Below the pieces are notes generated by a model. That model saw nothing but the letters and a program-made list of their open reading frames with translations, searched no databases and was not told the DNA's origin. Shown piece by piece: positions 55,267-63,599 of a DNA stretch of 64,000 bases. A program made the translations under genes and the position numbers. This DNA is from Paraburkholderia guartelaensis (GTDB taxonomy: Bacteria; Pseudomonadota; Gammaproteobacteria; Burkholderiales; Burkholderiaceae), in contig NZ_SMOD01000016.1 in NCBI RefSeq assembly GCF_004353905.1, positions 62,001 through 126,000 on the forward strand, in the 5' to 3' direction. The first letter of the stretch is position 1; each line of letters begins with the position of its first letter.

Positions 55267-55486
55267 GGCGGGGGATTTCGTCGGGTTCTGCGCGGGACTT
55301 GCCGTCGCGGGGCAAGGGCAAGATTCTACCCGGATCGCGTCGCGCGTCGGGCGCCGCGTCTTTCTATCTGCCCGGTTCGGATTATCCCGCCATCAAACCG
55401 GAATATCTGACAGAGATTTAACCATTGCGCTTTCCGCAATGCACCATTCCGCCGTGCGCATTAATTAAAAATGATTTTCCAAGGGC

Positions 55487-55698
55487 AAAAAAAAACGCGG
55501 CCCGAGAGCCGCGTAAAAACAGATGAAAAAAGACCACCCTTGGTCGAGGGCTGAAGAAATTGTACCGCCGCTCAGTGCGTATGTTCACTCCATGATCTGG
55601 AACAGTACCTTTCAACAAATGACAAGAATCACGCTTGAAAAACCGTTGAATTCGCGCTAGGCCAGCCACTGCGCGGGTTTGCCGCATCGTCGCGAGTG
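55487..55698 (-). ncRNA. Candidate small RNA divergent from the porin gene
   Basis: On the minus strand the hairpin ACGCGGC / GCCGCGT (55495-55501 with 55508-55514) is followed by eight or nine T residues (55487-55495), a textbook terminator. A weaker hairpin with six T residues lies just before it (~55529-55542). No coding gene precedes it. A promoter-like GCGACA-16-TAATCT sits at 55705-55732. The implied transcript is ~210 nt. I do not recognise a known RNA family. Confidence 0.45.
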
Positions 55699-55704
55699 CA
55701 CAAC

Positions 55705-55743
55705 AGATTATCCAGACGGATCATTTTGTCGCACCAGATAATC
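55705..55743. promoter_or_regulatory. Promoter-like boxes with inverted repeat
   Basis: Minus-strand -35 GCGACA (55727-55732) and -10 TAATCT (55705-55710), spacer 16. GATTATC (55706-55712) and GATAATC (55737-55743) are inverted copies that flank the boxes and could bind a dimeric regulator controlling the sRNA and perhaps the divergent porin. Confidence 0.4.
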
Positions 55744-55939
55744 CAATAGAAAAACTCTTTATATGCAGTCACTTACGGATATTAATGTCAATCGCGAAAT
55801 GAGATGAATGCATTGTTGCGTCGATTTGCGCAAATACGCCGAATCACGGGCTTACACTTCGTTGCGAATCAACCGGGTACGAAATCGATTTTCAAAATAT
55901 TCGACCTGAGATTTCCCCAAGTTCTGACCGGAGAAAAAC

Positions 55940-57103
55940 ATGAAAAAAGCACTCATTGCTGCAGGCGTCCTCAGTGTATTTGCCATCAGCGCCCATGCGC
56001 AAAGCAGCGTCACCCTTTACGGCTCGCTCGACGCCGGCATCGTCTACGCGAACAACGTCGGCGGCCACAGCCTGTGGGCTCAGGGCAGCGGCGCGCTCTC
56101 GAACAACTACTTCGGCTTTCGCGGCGCCGAAGACCTGGGCGGCGGCCTGAAGGCGATCTTCACCCTCGAAAGCGGCTTCAATCTCAACAACGGCGGCTAC
56201 AAGAACGGCGACAACGGCTTTAACCGCCAGGCCTACGTCGGCTTGAAGAGCGACAAGTTCGGCACGCTCACGCTCGGCCGGCAGTACGACTCGATGGTCG
56301 ACTACCTCTCGCCGCTCTCGGAAGCCGGCGCGGGCTACGGCAACAATCTCGCGGGCCACCCGTTCGACAACGACAACCTCGCCCAAAGCTATTCGATCAA
56401 GAACTCGGTCAAGTACGCCAGCGCGAACTACGCGGGCCTCCAGTTCGGCGGCCTGTACGGCTTCAGCAACGACGCGAACGGCTTCGCGAATGGCCGCGCG
56501 TGGAGCGTGGGCGCATCGTACGGCAACGGCCCGCTGAACTTCGCAGCCGCCTACTCGCAACAGAACAACTCCGGCGGCCTCGGCGCCGCCAACAGCGCGG
56601 CTTCGGCCGACCAGAACATCTCGGCGCGCCTGCAGCGTTCGTTCGGCGCGGGCGTGAACTACACCTACGGCCCGGCCCAGGTTGGCTTCGTATGGACGCA
56701 CTCGCAGATCGACGGCATGCAGGGTCTTTCGAGCGGCGGCAGCGCACCGCTGCCGGGACTCTCGGGCCTGAACCTGCATGTCGACAACTATGAGATCAAC
56801 GGCGCGTACCATCTGTCGCCGGCTCTCGCGTTCGTCGGCTCCTACACGTTCACCGACGGCACGGTCACGGGCAACGGCAGCAACAACAGTCCGAAGTGGC
56901 ACACCGTGGTGCTCGGCACCGACTACTCGTTGAGCAAGCGCACGGACGTCTATCTCGCTGGCGTCTACCAGCACGCTTCGGGATCGCTCGGCTATAACGC
57001 CGACGGCTCGGGCATCGCGAACGTCGCGGCGATCAATACGCTCTCGCCTTCTTCGACGAACAACCAGGTGGCCGCGACAGTCGGTCTGCGTCACCGCTTC
57101 TGA
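55940..57103 (+). CDS. General porin, OpcP-like (Gram-negative porin family 4)
   Basis: 387 residues with CCGGAGAAAA before the ATG. The signal peptide is MKKALIAAGVLSVFAISAHA. The mature protein starts QSSVTLYGSLDAGIVYANNV, typical of Burkholderia and Neisseria porins. It is glycine- and aromatic-rich with alternating strands (a 16-strand trimeric barrel). It ends with the beta signal NQVAATVGLRHRF, whose terminal Phe is recognised by BamA. It lets small hydrophilic solutes cross the outer membrane. It is followed by a strong terminator. Confidence 0.95.
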   Translation: MKKALIAAGVLSVFAISAHAQSSVTLYGSLDAGIVYANNVGGHSLWAQGSGALSNNYFGFRGAEDLGGGLKAIFTLESGFNLNNGGYKNGDNGFNRQAYVGLKSDKFGTLTLGRQYDSMVDYLSPLSEAGAGYGNNLAGHPFDNDNLAQSYSIKNSVKYASANYAGLQFGGLYGFSNDANGFANGRAWSVGASYGNGPLNFAAAYSQQNNSGGLGAANSAASADQNISARLQRSFGAGVNYTYGPAQVGFVWTHSQIDGMQGLSSGGSAPLPGLSGLNLHVDNYEINGAYHLSPALAFVGSYTFTDGTVTGNGSNNSPKWHTVVLGTDYSLSKRTDVYLAGVYQHASGSLGYNADGSGIANVAAINTLSPSSTNNQVAATVGLRHRF

Positions 57104-57159
57104 TCGCTCGGGGTTGGGCAAACCCGGCGCAACCCGCCACGCTGCCTGTCCTTTGCGAA

Positions 57160-57195
57160 ACGCACATGCGCCACAAGCGCATGTGCGTCTTTTCT
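57160..57195 (+). terminator. Rho-independent terminator of the porin gene
   Basis: ACGCACATGCGC (57160-57171) pairs perfectly with GCGCATGTGCGT (57177-57188), loop of five, then CTTTTCTT. Confidence 0.93.
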
Positions 57196-57304
57196 TGATT
57201 GCTGTTGCATCTTTTTACGTCTGCGTGGGCCTTGATCCAGATCAGGGTGCGTATACTCATTGCTCATTGGCATAATCCGCTGCTTCGAAACTGTCACGCC
57301 GCCT

Positions 57305-57661
57305 ATGAAATCGCTCACGCAACGACTCCTTGCCGCTACTCCGCTCGCGCTCATCGCCGCTTGTGGATCGACACCGCCGTCCGGCACCGCTTCGAACGGC
57401 GAACCGATGATCTACGCGTCGTCGGCGCGTTCGGCGTCGTCGATCGCGAGCTGCCTCGAAGAGCGCCTGCCGCGCGTGCACACTTCGCGAGACGGCAACA
57501 CGACCGAGATGAGCGTGGGCTCGCGCTCGGACGCGTCGTACTTCGTCACGCTCACGCCGAACGGCCACGGCTCGGTCATTCGCGTAACGCATGGCGCTTC
57601 CGCGTCGAACGATCCGCCGGAAGAAGAACTGCGCTTCGACGTGGCGCGCTGCACGACCTGA
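57305..57661 (+). CDS. Small lipoprotein, unknown
   Basis: 118 residues from the ATG at 57305; an earlier in-frame start at 57260 is less likely. The signal peptide ends in the lipobox LIAACGST. The mature part has two further cysteines (SIASCLEERLP and VARCTT) and a beta-rich core (TTEMSVGSRSDASYFVTLTP). No domain recognised. It is monocistronic and near the porin. Confidence 0.8.
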   Translation: MKSLTQRLLAATPLALIAACGSTPPSGTASNGEPMIYASSARSASSIASCLEERLPRVHTSRDGNTTEMSVGSRSDASYFVTLTPNGHGSVIRVTHGASASNDPPEEELRFDVARCTT

Positions 57662-57792
57662 CGCGCGACTAGCTGGCGCGGGCACCGCACGCGCCACGCG
57701 ATGTACCGCAAGTCGCCCGCATGTCACCCCTGTCATAACGGCGACACATCTGCGAAGATTGCGCCCCCTTCGACTTCGCAACACACCGCTTC

Positions 57793-58299
57793 ATGGCATC
57801 AGGCACCGCACATCACGCGACGGGTTGGGCCGCCGGCGTCATCGCCGCCGCAATCGTCACGCATCAGGGCGCCGATAGCGCCTGGCATCTTTACGCCGCG
57901 CTCGCGTTCGCGGCGGGTGTTGCGGGCGGATCGGCGCCCGACTGGCTGGAGGTCGCATGGTGGCGCAAGAAGCGGCGCCTCTGGGTCACGCATCGCACGA
58001 TCACGCACTGGGGCATCGGCTGGATCGCGCTGCTCGTGTGGTCGTATCACAAACTCGGGCACGTGCCGCTCGCGGCGCCCGCGTTTGGCTTCGCTTGCGG
58101 CGGCTTGATCCACTTGTTCGCCGACTGGCCCAATCCGCTCGGTGTGCCGTGGATCGTTCAGCGGCACTCGCTGAACTGGTGGCGCAGCGGACGTTGCGAC
58201 CTGATCGTCGTCGCCGCGTCGTGGGTTGCCGCGTGGTTTTTCGCCGTGCATGGCGTACCGCACGACTGGTCGCTCGCTCCGTTGCGCCGGCTCGTCTGA
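57793..58299 (+). CDS. YdjM-like membrane-bound metal-dependent hydrolase family
   Basis: 168 residues with about four membrane helices. Histidines and aspartates are placed as in the YdjM/DUF457 family: MASGTAHHATGWAAGV, GSAPDWLEVAWWRKKRRLWV, THRTITHWGIGWIALLVWSY and GLIHLFADWPNPLGVPWIVQ. The E. coli relative is an SOS-regulated inner-membrane protein of unclear activity. I saw no LexA box upstream here. It is monocistronic. Confidence 0.88.
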   Translation: MASGTAHHATGWAAGVIAAAIVTHQGADSAWHLYAALAFAAGVAGGSAPDWLEVAWWRKKRRLWVTHRTITHWGIGWIALLVWSYHKLGHVPLAAPAFGFACGGLIHLFADWPNPLGVPWIVQRHSLNWWRSGRCDLIVVAASWVAAWFFAVHGVPHDWSLAPLRRLV

Positions 58300-58460
58300 T
58301 TGATCAGCTTTCCCTGGTAATCGGCATATTCACTCCGGGAGGCATACAGCCCCGCGTGAACGCATCAGCGCAAAGCGTCGATTAACAATCGTCGGGACTG
58401 ATCGGGCGCCACATCGCCCATTGTTCAGGGCAATGTTTATTATCGTTTTAATAAAGGCCA

Positions 58461-58491
58461 AAATAAAAACGGCGCCCCTTAAAGGGCGCCG
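58461..58491 (-). terminator. Terminator of the 67-aa gene
   Basis: CGGCGCCC (58470-58477) pairs with GGGCGCCG (58484-58491). The A-rich stretch at 58461-58469 is the U tract on the minus strand. It lies 25 bp after the gene's stop. Confidence 0.85.
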
Positions 58492-58515
58492 CTCCTGATT
58501 CGCGTCACGCGGTAT

Positions 58516-58719
58516 TCAGGCGTCTTCTTCGCACTCTGCGCGGCCCATGCGGTAGCCGACGATCAGCCCGGCGTCATAGGCCGACTCCAGCGCGCGGCCA
58601 ATATCCTCCGCGCTCACGAGGTGCGCGTCGGCGGTCGGCTTCCCGGTCAGCTCGAAGCTCTCGATCCCGAGCGTTCTTCGCGAGATTGCCAGCAATAACT
58701 CCAGTCGTTCGTCATGCAT
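58516..58719 (-). CDS. Small DUF6900-like protein, 67 aa
   Basis: The ATG at 58717-58719 has GGAGAGAG upstream. The core LLLAISRRTLGIESFELTGK and DIGRALESAYDAGLIVGYRM resembles the small DUF6900 family of plasmid and proteobacterial proteins (from memory of pattern). It ends in an acidic, Cys-containing tail (ECEEDA). It is monocistronic with its own terminator. Function unknown. Confidence 0.75.
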   Translation of the reverse strand: MHDERLELLLAISRRTLGIESFELTGKPTADAHLVSAEDIGRALESAYDAGLIVGYRMGRAECEEDA

Positions 58720-59077
58720 TTTGCTCTCTCCACTTAATCCACATCATCTGATTACAATGATAAATATCAAAATCCGTGAGAGCCGCGACGCATGGACGCA
58801 TATTGAGGCGTCACTCTAATATCAAACTCAAGAAATCTTTAAAATTTGTCAAATCGACAACGGATTAACTTTTAAAAATCGTTAAATCGAATCGTTTTAA
58901 TTCGCAATTAAACAGGGCTTTAATGCGTGATGGCTTACCCCGCGCCGGCGGGCCGACGTCGCGGCCAAGTCAGGACAGGCCATTTTTCCGGGCTTTCGCG
59001 CGGGCAACCGTTTGATATGATCAGTAACACATCGCGCGGCCCAAGCTGGGCTTTTCGTCAGTCTCCGAACGTAGTCC
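58720..59077. other. AT-rich intergenic region
   Basis: 358 bp, the most AT-rich stretch of the window at ~58740-58925. It includes runs such as TTAAAATTTGTC and TCGTTTTAATTCGC. It contains the promoters of the divergent 67-aa and XRE-cupin genes. I could not choose among several A/T-rich -10-like boxes. Confidence 0.6.
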
Positions 59078-59740
59078 ATGGAATCCACGCTCACCCCATC
59101 CGCCAGCACGGCGACCACCGACCTCGGCCGCCGCGTGCGCGCCGCGCGCGTCGCCCAGGACCTGACGCTCGATACGGCCAGCCGCCTGTGCGGTGTTTCT
59201 CGCTCGACGTTATCGAAAGTTGAAAACGGGCTCATGTCGCCGACCTTCGACGTGCTGCAAAAGATCGTCGGCGGTCTCAGAATCGATCTGGCCGAGCTGT
59301 TCGGCACCCCACCCAAGCTCAATGCCGGCGGCCGCCGCGCACTCACGCGCAACGGCGCGGGTCAGCGCCACGCCTATCGCGGCTATCAAATGGAGTTGCT
59401 CGCCACCGATCTCGCGCACAAGGCCATGCTGCCGTTTCGCATCCGCATCACCGCGCATTCGCTCGACGCGTTCGACGACTGGGGCCGCCACGAAGGGGAA
59501 GAGTTTCTCTACGTGATCAGCGGCAGCGTGTGCCTGTATTCGGAGCTTTACGCGCCGACCTATCTGGAAGCCGGGGACAGCCTCTACTTCGACAGCCGCA
59601 CCGGCCACGCGGCCATTTCGACGAGCGAGGAAGACGCCGAAGTGCTGTGGATGGCCACGAGCGCGCGGCTGCCCGGCGTCGCGCCGGAAGCGCCGGCAAC
59701 GTCGAAGTCGCGCGCCAAGGCGAAGCTTACCGGCGGCTGA
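59078..59740 (+). CDS. XRE-family regulator with cupin domain
   Basis: 220 residues. Helix-turn-helix at ~15-72 (LGRRVRAARVAQDLTLDTAS, GVSRSTLSKVENGLMSPTFD). The C-terminal cupin (~110-195) has GRHEGEEFLYVISGSVCLYS and LEAGDSLYFDSRTGHAAIST, which keep metal-ligand-like His/Glu positions. Such proteins sense small ligands and often control amino-acid or polyamine use. It ends in a basic tail (SKSRAKAKLTGG). It is convergent with pcaQ but otherwise unlinked to it. Confidence 0.93.
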   Translation: MESTLTPSASTATTDLGRRVRAARVAQDLTLDTASRLCGVSRSTLSKVENGLMSPTFDVLQKIVGGLRIDLAELFGTPPKLNAGGRRALTRNGAGQRHAYRGYQMELLATDLAHKAMLPFRIRITAHSLDAFDDWGRHEGEEFLYVISGSVCLYSELYAPTYLEAGDSLYFDSRTGHAAISTSEEDAEVLWMATSARLPGVAPEAPATSKSRAKAKLTGG

Positions 59741-59779
59741 ATCTGGAGCGCGGCTTTAGGTCCGCGGGACAGTGAAGCC

Positions 59780-60796
59780 TCAACCCTTCGCGTCGGGAGA
59801 ACGCTTGCCGGCGGAAGAGTCTGCAGCACGCGCACGCCGCGTCCGGGGCGCGGTGGCGCCATCCGGCCGCACGTCGCGCTCGCGCGCCGCACGCCGCACG
59901 GCCTCGATCAGCGCGCGACCGGCAGGCGTGGGCTGGGTATCGGTACGCTGAATCACCCCCACCGGCTCTTCCCCGCCCGCAGAGGGCAACGGCAACCGCA
60001 CTAGCGTCCCTCGCCGAAGGTCATACTCGACGGCACCGGCGGGCACGAACCACACCGCGTCATTCTGGAGCGCGAGCGCGCGCCCCACCGAAACCGAAAG
60101 CAGCTCGACGAACGCCGACAGCGGCGGCGCGCCCCAGGCGGCGAGCAGACTGTCCGCCGCCTGGCGGATCAACGTGCCGAACGGCGGCAGCACGAGCGGA
60201 AACGACGCGAGTTGCGCCGGCAGCCCCGCCCCTTGCGCGAGCGGATGCCCCGCGCGCACCACCACGGCGAGCGGCTCGTTGTACAGCTGCTCGAAACTCA
60301 GGCCCACCATGCGTTCGGGGTCGGCCAGACGCCCCACCGCAAAGCTGATCGCCCCTGTCTTCAGCCGCTCGAGCAGCTCGGTGTTGGCCCCCGTCACCAG
60401 CCGCACGCTCACGCGGGGCCATTCCTCGCCGAAGTGGCGCAATGCCCCGGGCAGCAAAACCGTCGCCACCGTCGGCAGCACGCCGATATCGAGCGTCGCG
60501 GCCACCGCGCCTTCGTCACGCGCGAGCAAAGCCACGCCCTGGCGCAGCGCGCTCATGCAGGCGCTCGCGTGCGGCATGAAGAGCTGCCCCTCGCGCGTGG
60601 GCACCGCACCGTGCCGCCCCCGCTCGAACAGCTTCACGCCCAGCGCCAGTTCCAGCTCGGCGATCGTCTTCGACACCGCGGGCTGCGTGACCGAAAGACT
60701 CTCGGCGGCCTGCTGCACGCTGCCCATCTGAGCCACGGCGAGGAAACACTGGAGATGGCGGATTTTGACGCGTCCGTCCGCGAGCCGGTTTTGCAT
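59780..60796 (-). CDS. pcaQ: LysR-family regulator PcaQ
   Basis: 338 residues. The DNA-binding part is VKIRHLQCFLAVAQMGSVQQ, then ESLSVTQPAVSKTIAELELA, as in PcaQ/GalR-like LTTRs. The effector domain has LDIGVLPTVATVLLPGALRH and ISFAVGRLADPERMVGLSFE. It is divergent from pcaHG with 141 bp between, the classic pcaQ position, and it should activate pca genes in response to pathway intermediates. The C-terminal ~30 residues are Arg/Ala-rich and extend beyond the usual fold. Confidence 0.92.
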   Translation of the reverse strand: MQNRLADGRVKIRHLQCFLAVAQMGSVQQAAESLSVTQPAVSKTIAELELALGVKLFERGRHGAVPTREGQLFMPHASACMSALRQGVALLARDEGAVAATLDIGVLPTVATVLLPGALRHFGEEWPRVSVRLVTGANTELLERLKTGAISFAVGRLADPERMVGLSFEQLYNEPLAVVVRAGHPLAQGAGLPAQLASFPLVLPPFGTLIRQAADSLLAAWGAPPLSAFVELLSVSVGRALALQNDAVWFVPAGAVEYDLRRGTLVRLPLPSAGGEEPVGVIQRTDTQPTPAGRALIEAVRRAARERDVRPDGATAPRTRRARAADSSAGKRSPDAKG

Positions 60797-60841
60797 AACG
60801 ATTCGTTATACGATGTGCGAAAAAACATCATTTTGCATAAC
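60789..60841. promoter_or_regulatory. Candidate PcaQ binding sites
   Basis: ATAACGATTCGTTAT (60795-60809) is a 6+3+6 palindrome overlapping the pcaQ start codon. TTTTGCATAAC occurs at 60789-60799 and again at 60831-60841, exactly 42 bp (four helix turns) apart. This fits LysR binding in the shared promoter and autoregulation. Confidence 0.55.
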
Positions 60842-60937
60842 TTTTCGCTTTGGATAAAGTGGCTGCATCGGCTCGTCGCGACAAATCGCTGCAGGCAACG
60901 AGCCCTTCCCCCAATAATCCAACCCAGGAGACACCCC

Positions 60938-61642
60938 ATGGACGAGTCCATCCTGTCGCCGCGCGACTTCGACTCGCACCCCGCGTACGTTTATCCGCCG
61001 TACCGTTCGTCGGTCAAACGCGGCCCCACGCTCCCGCTCATTCCCCTGAAAGAAAAGCTGCGCAACCAGCATGCGCCCGTGTACGGCACCGACGACCTCG
61101 GCGCGCTCGATCACGACCTCACGCGCAACGCGGCCAAAAATGGCGCGCCGCTCGGCGAGCGCATCATCGTAACGGGCCGCGTGCTCGACGAAGGCGGCAA
61201 GCCGGTGCGCAACACGCTCGTGGAAATCTGGCAGGCCAATGCCGCCGGCCGCTATGTCCACAAGCAGGACCAGCACGACGCGCCGCTCGATCCGAACTTT
61301 CTCGGCGCCGGCCGCGCGATCACCGATAACGACGGCCGCTATCGTTTCCTCACGATCAAGCCGGGCGCGTATCCCTGGGGCAATCACCCGAACGCGTGGC
61401 GTCCGAATCACATTCACTTCTCGCTGTTCGGCGACTACTTCGGCTCGCGTCTCGTCACGCAGATGTATTTCCCCGGCGACCCGCTGCTCGCGTTCGACCC
61501 GATCTATCAGGGCACGCCCGAAGACGCACGCGAGCGCATGATTTCGCGCTTCTCGCTCGACACCACCGAAGAAGGCTACGCACTCGGCTACGAATTCGAC
61601 ATCGTGCTGCGCGGCCCGAACCAAACCCCCACGGAGCGTTGA
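60938..61642 (+). CDS. pcaH: Protocatechuate 3,4-dioxygenase, beta subunit
   Basis: 234 residues from the ATG at 60938, with CAGGAG seven bases upstream. The Fe(III) ligands are visible: Tyr106 (WQANAAGRYVHKQD), Tyr145 (KPGAYPWGNH), His158 and His160 (WRPNHIHFSLFG). The spacing equals that of the Pseudomonas enzyme. With PcaG it opens the ring of protocatechuate between the two hydroxyls to give beta-carboxymuconate. It is the first gene of pcaHG. Confidence 0.97.
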   Translation: MDESILSPRDFDSHPAYVYPPYRSSVKRGPTLPLIPLKEKLRNQHAPVYGTDDLGALDHDLTRNAAKNGAPLGERIIVTGRVLDEGGKPVRNTLVEIWQANAAGRYVHKQDQHDAPLDPNFLGAGRAITDNDGRYRFLTIKPGAYPWGNHPNAWRPNHIHFSLFGDYFGSRLVTQMYFPGDPLLAFDPIYQGTPEDARERMISRFSLDTTEEGYALGYEFDIVLRGPNQTPTER

Positions 61643-61645
61643 ACC

Positions 61646-62233
61646 ATGGCACTCAAGGAAACGCCTTCGCAAACGGTCGGGCCGTACTTCGCTTACGGCC
61701 TGTGTCCGCAGCAATACGACTTCGATTTCAAGAGCCTCTTCACGGCCAACGTGGCCGGGCCTGAAACGCCGGGCGAGCACATCACGCTGATCGGCCGCGT
61801 GATCGACGGCGACGGCAACGCCGTGTTCGACGCAATGCTCGAGATTTCGCAGGTGGACGCAAACGGCCGTTATCCGGCTTCGCGCGAGGAAATCGCCAAG
61901 GATGGCTTCCGCGGTTTTGCACGCGTGGGCACGGGCACGGATGCGCAGCACCGCTTCATCGTGCACACCGTGAAGCCGGGCGTGGAGAACGCCGGCGAAG
62001 CGCCGCATTTGAACGTGATCGTGATGATGCGCGGGATGCTCACGCACACCTTCACGCGCATCTACTTCGAAGACGAAGCCGCCACCAACGCCGCGGACCC
62101 GGTGCTCTCAGCCGTGCCCGCCGCGCGGCGCGACACACTTATCGCGCGCCGTAGCGAGCAGGCCGGCAGCATCGTCTACACGTTCGACATCCGCATGCAG
62201 GGCGAACAGGAAACGGTGTTCTTCGATCTTTGA
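61646..62233 (+). CDS. pcaG: Protocatechuate 3,4-dioxygenase, alpha subunit
   Basis: 195 residues, starting three bases after pcaH. It has the same intradiol fold without the iron ligands: TPSQTVGPYFAYGLCPQQYD, then GDGNAVFDAMLEISQVDANG and APHLNVIVMMRGMLTHTFTR. The alpha subunit shapes the active site. The operon ends here with a terminator; later pca genes (pcaB, C, D, I, J) are not in the window. Confidence 0.96.
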   Translation: MALKETPSQTVGPYFAYGLCPQQYDFDFKSLFTANVAGPETPGEHITLIGRVIDGDGNAVFDAMLEISQVDANGRYPASREEIAKDGFRGFARVGTGTDAQHRFIVHTVKPGVENAGEAPHLNVIVMMRGMLTHTFTRIYFEDEAATNAADPVLSAVPAARRDTLIARRSEQAGSIVYTFDIRMQGEQETVFFDL

Positions 62234-62345
62234 TGCATCGACGGATACGCGAGACCAATCGTGCGGACTTTCACGCGGCTTTCATGAACTGGCCCTATGA
62301 TCGTGTCACTGCGATCTGATCGCGGAACTCCGAGCTGTACCTTGT

Positions 62346-62375
62346 GAAGCCTGCCATGCGCAGGCTTCTTTTTTT
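62346..62375 (+). terminator. Rho-independent terminator of pcaHG
   Basis: GAAGCCTGC (62346-62354) pairs with GCAGGCTTC (62360-62368), loop of five, then seven T residues (62369-62375). Confidence 0.93.
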
Positions 62376-62402
62376 GCAGTGCGCTCGCGGCCTGCCGCGC
62401 AC

Positions 62403-62981
62403 TCAGCCGAGTGGTCGCACGCCGATCAGCACGCCATGCAGCCAGAAGGCGAACACGGCCCAGACGACGAGCCCGACCACGACGACGATCGCATCGCGCG
62501 AAACCTGTCCCGGCGGATAGACGACTCCGGCTTCGCGGTCGCGCCGGTTCTCGCCCCGCAGCTCGAACAACGCCCAGATGAGGAAGACCCCGAAGAGGAT
62601 GATGTCGTTGAGCGTGCCGTTCGCGAGCAGATGCGCGAACGCCCAAAGCGCGACGCCGCTCACGAACGGCTGGCCGAGCGCGCGCTTGAAGTGATTGCCC
62701 GGCACATACGCCGCGACGATCATGATGAAGGCAATGGCGGTGAGGAGTGCCGTGACATGCGCCATCCAGAACGGCGGCAGCCAGATCGGCACAGGATAGC
62801 GGCGTGACAGGCCGTAGCCATAGACGATCAGCACGAAACCCAGAATGGAGAGCAATGCGAACGCGCCTCGCCAGGCACGCGGACCCATACGCTCGATCTG
62901 CGCAGCGCGCCAGGGTCCTGCCACGATGCGGATCGAATGGACACCAATGAAAATCACGAGGCCCAGCACGAGTATCGCCAT
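62403..62981 (-). CDS. NnrU-family membrane protein
   Basis: 192 residues from the ATG at 62979-62981, with GGGAGG upstream; the frame is open to 63011. Five to six membrane helices. The opening LVIFIGVHSIRIVAGPWRAA, then LIVYGYGLSRRYPVPIWLPP and GVALWAFAHLLANGTLNDII, match the NnrU family, related to methyltransferase-like MddA/NnrU membrane proteins near denitrification genes. No denitrification gene is near here. Function uncertain. Confidence 0.9.
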   Translation of the reverse strand: MAILVLGLVIFIGVHSIRIVAGPWRAAQIERMGPRAWRGAFALLSILGFVLIVYGYGLSRRYPVPIWLPPFWMAHVTALLTAIAFIMIVAAYVPGNHFKRALGQPFVSGVALWAFAHLLANGTLNDIILFGVFLIWALFELRGENRRDREAGVVYPPGQVSRDAIVVVVGLVVWAVFAFWLHGVLIGVRPLG

Positions 62982-63299
62982 GACTACCTCCCTGCCGTAG
63001 CAAGAACGCAATGGGCGAGATTGTCGCGCAGCTTGATCGCGAGGCCAACCGGAGTTTTCAAAAAAGCTGACTAATTACGCGCGCAAATGCCAACCAAAGA
63101 GAATGCGTAAATCATTGCGCGTCAAAACCGGCGCGGCACATTAGGTGGCGCAATTAAAACCCGGCTCGCGCCGAAAGGTATTTTAAAACTATGCTGAATA
63201 ATACTGGGCGCCGCGCCAATGCGCGGGCTTTGCGGCATGGGCCGCGAACGGTCTGGCAGTCGAATCGCAACACCGGCGCGCATTCACGCACCGTCATGG
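62982..63299. other. Intergenic region, NnrU / H-NS-like
   Basis: 318 bp, AT-richer than average at 63060-63200. It lies downstream of the H-NS-like gene and upstream of the NnrU gene, both on the minus strand. No repeat, RNA or gene recognised; open frames here have no ribosome-binding site. Confidence 0.5.
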
Positions 63300-63530
63300 C
63301 TAGCAACGAAAATGCTCGATATCCTGTCCCGCGTGCTTATAGCGCAACAGCCACGCCGGCATATCGCCCTCGCCATTCCAGGTATTCCCGTATGCGTCGC
63401 GGTACTTGGGTAGTTTTTCGCTTTCGGCAATAGACGCTTCAAGCTCTTCGAACGTAATGCCGTACTCTTCCATGCGGCGTCGAATCCACACGATGAGCCG
63501 TTCGCGCGCCTCTCCATCGAGGTCGAACAT
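63300..63530 (-). CDS. Short H-NS-family protein, 76 aa
   Basis: The ATG at 63528-63530 has GAGAGGAA upstream. Residues ~42-75 hold the H-NS C-terminal DNA-binding motif: KYRDAYGNTWNGEGDMPAWL then LRYKHAGQDIEHF. The N-terminal ~40 residues (ERLIVWIRRRMEEYGITFEE) cover only the last part of the usual ~60-residue oligomerisation region. It may therefore bind AT-rich DNA without forming long filaments, or modulate full-length H-NS. It lies downstream of a candidate leader or small RNA. Confidence 0.88.
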   Translation of the reverse strand: MFDLDGEARERLIVWIRRRMEEYGITFEELEASIAESEKLPKYRDAYGNTWNGEGDMPAWLLRYKHAGQDIEHFRC

Positions 63531-63599
63531 CGATTAATTCCTCTCGCTTCGTCAAGGGCAAGGCACCGATACAAAGATCGGCAGAGAATCGTCTTCCCT

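Larger units (their letters stand above)
55267..55939. other. Intergenic region before the porin gene
   Basis: 673 bp. It holds a minus-strand terminator with no minus-strand gene behind it (candidate sRNA, listed separately), a pair of GATTATC inverted repeats and the porin promoter area, which is AT-rich from ~55740. A short minus-strand frame (55418-55687) runs through the terminator and is rejected. On the 55267-55480 side I see nothing else. Confidence 0.55.

Noticed and set aside
55418..55687. Minus-strand open frame of 89 codons before the porin
   Set aside because: It runs through a strong terminator hairpin and T tract, has no start signal and shows no protein-like pattern.
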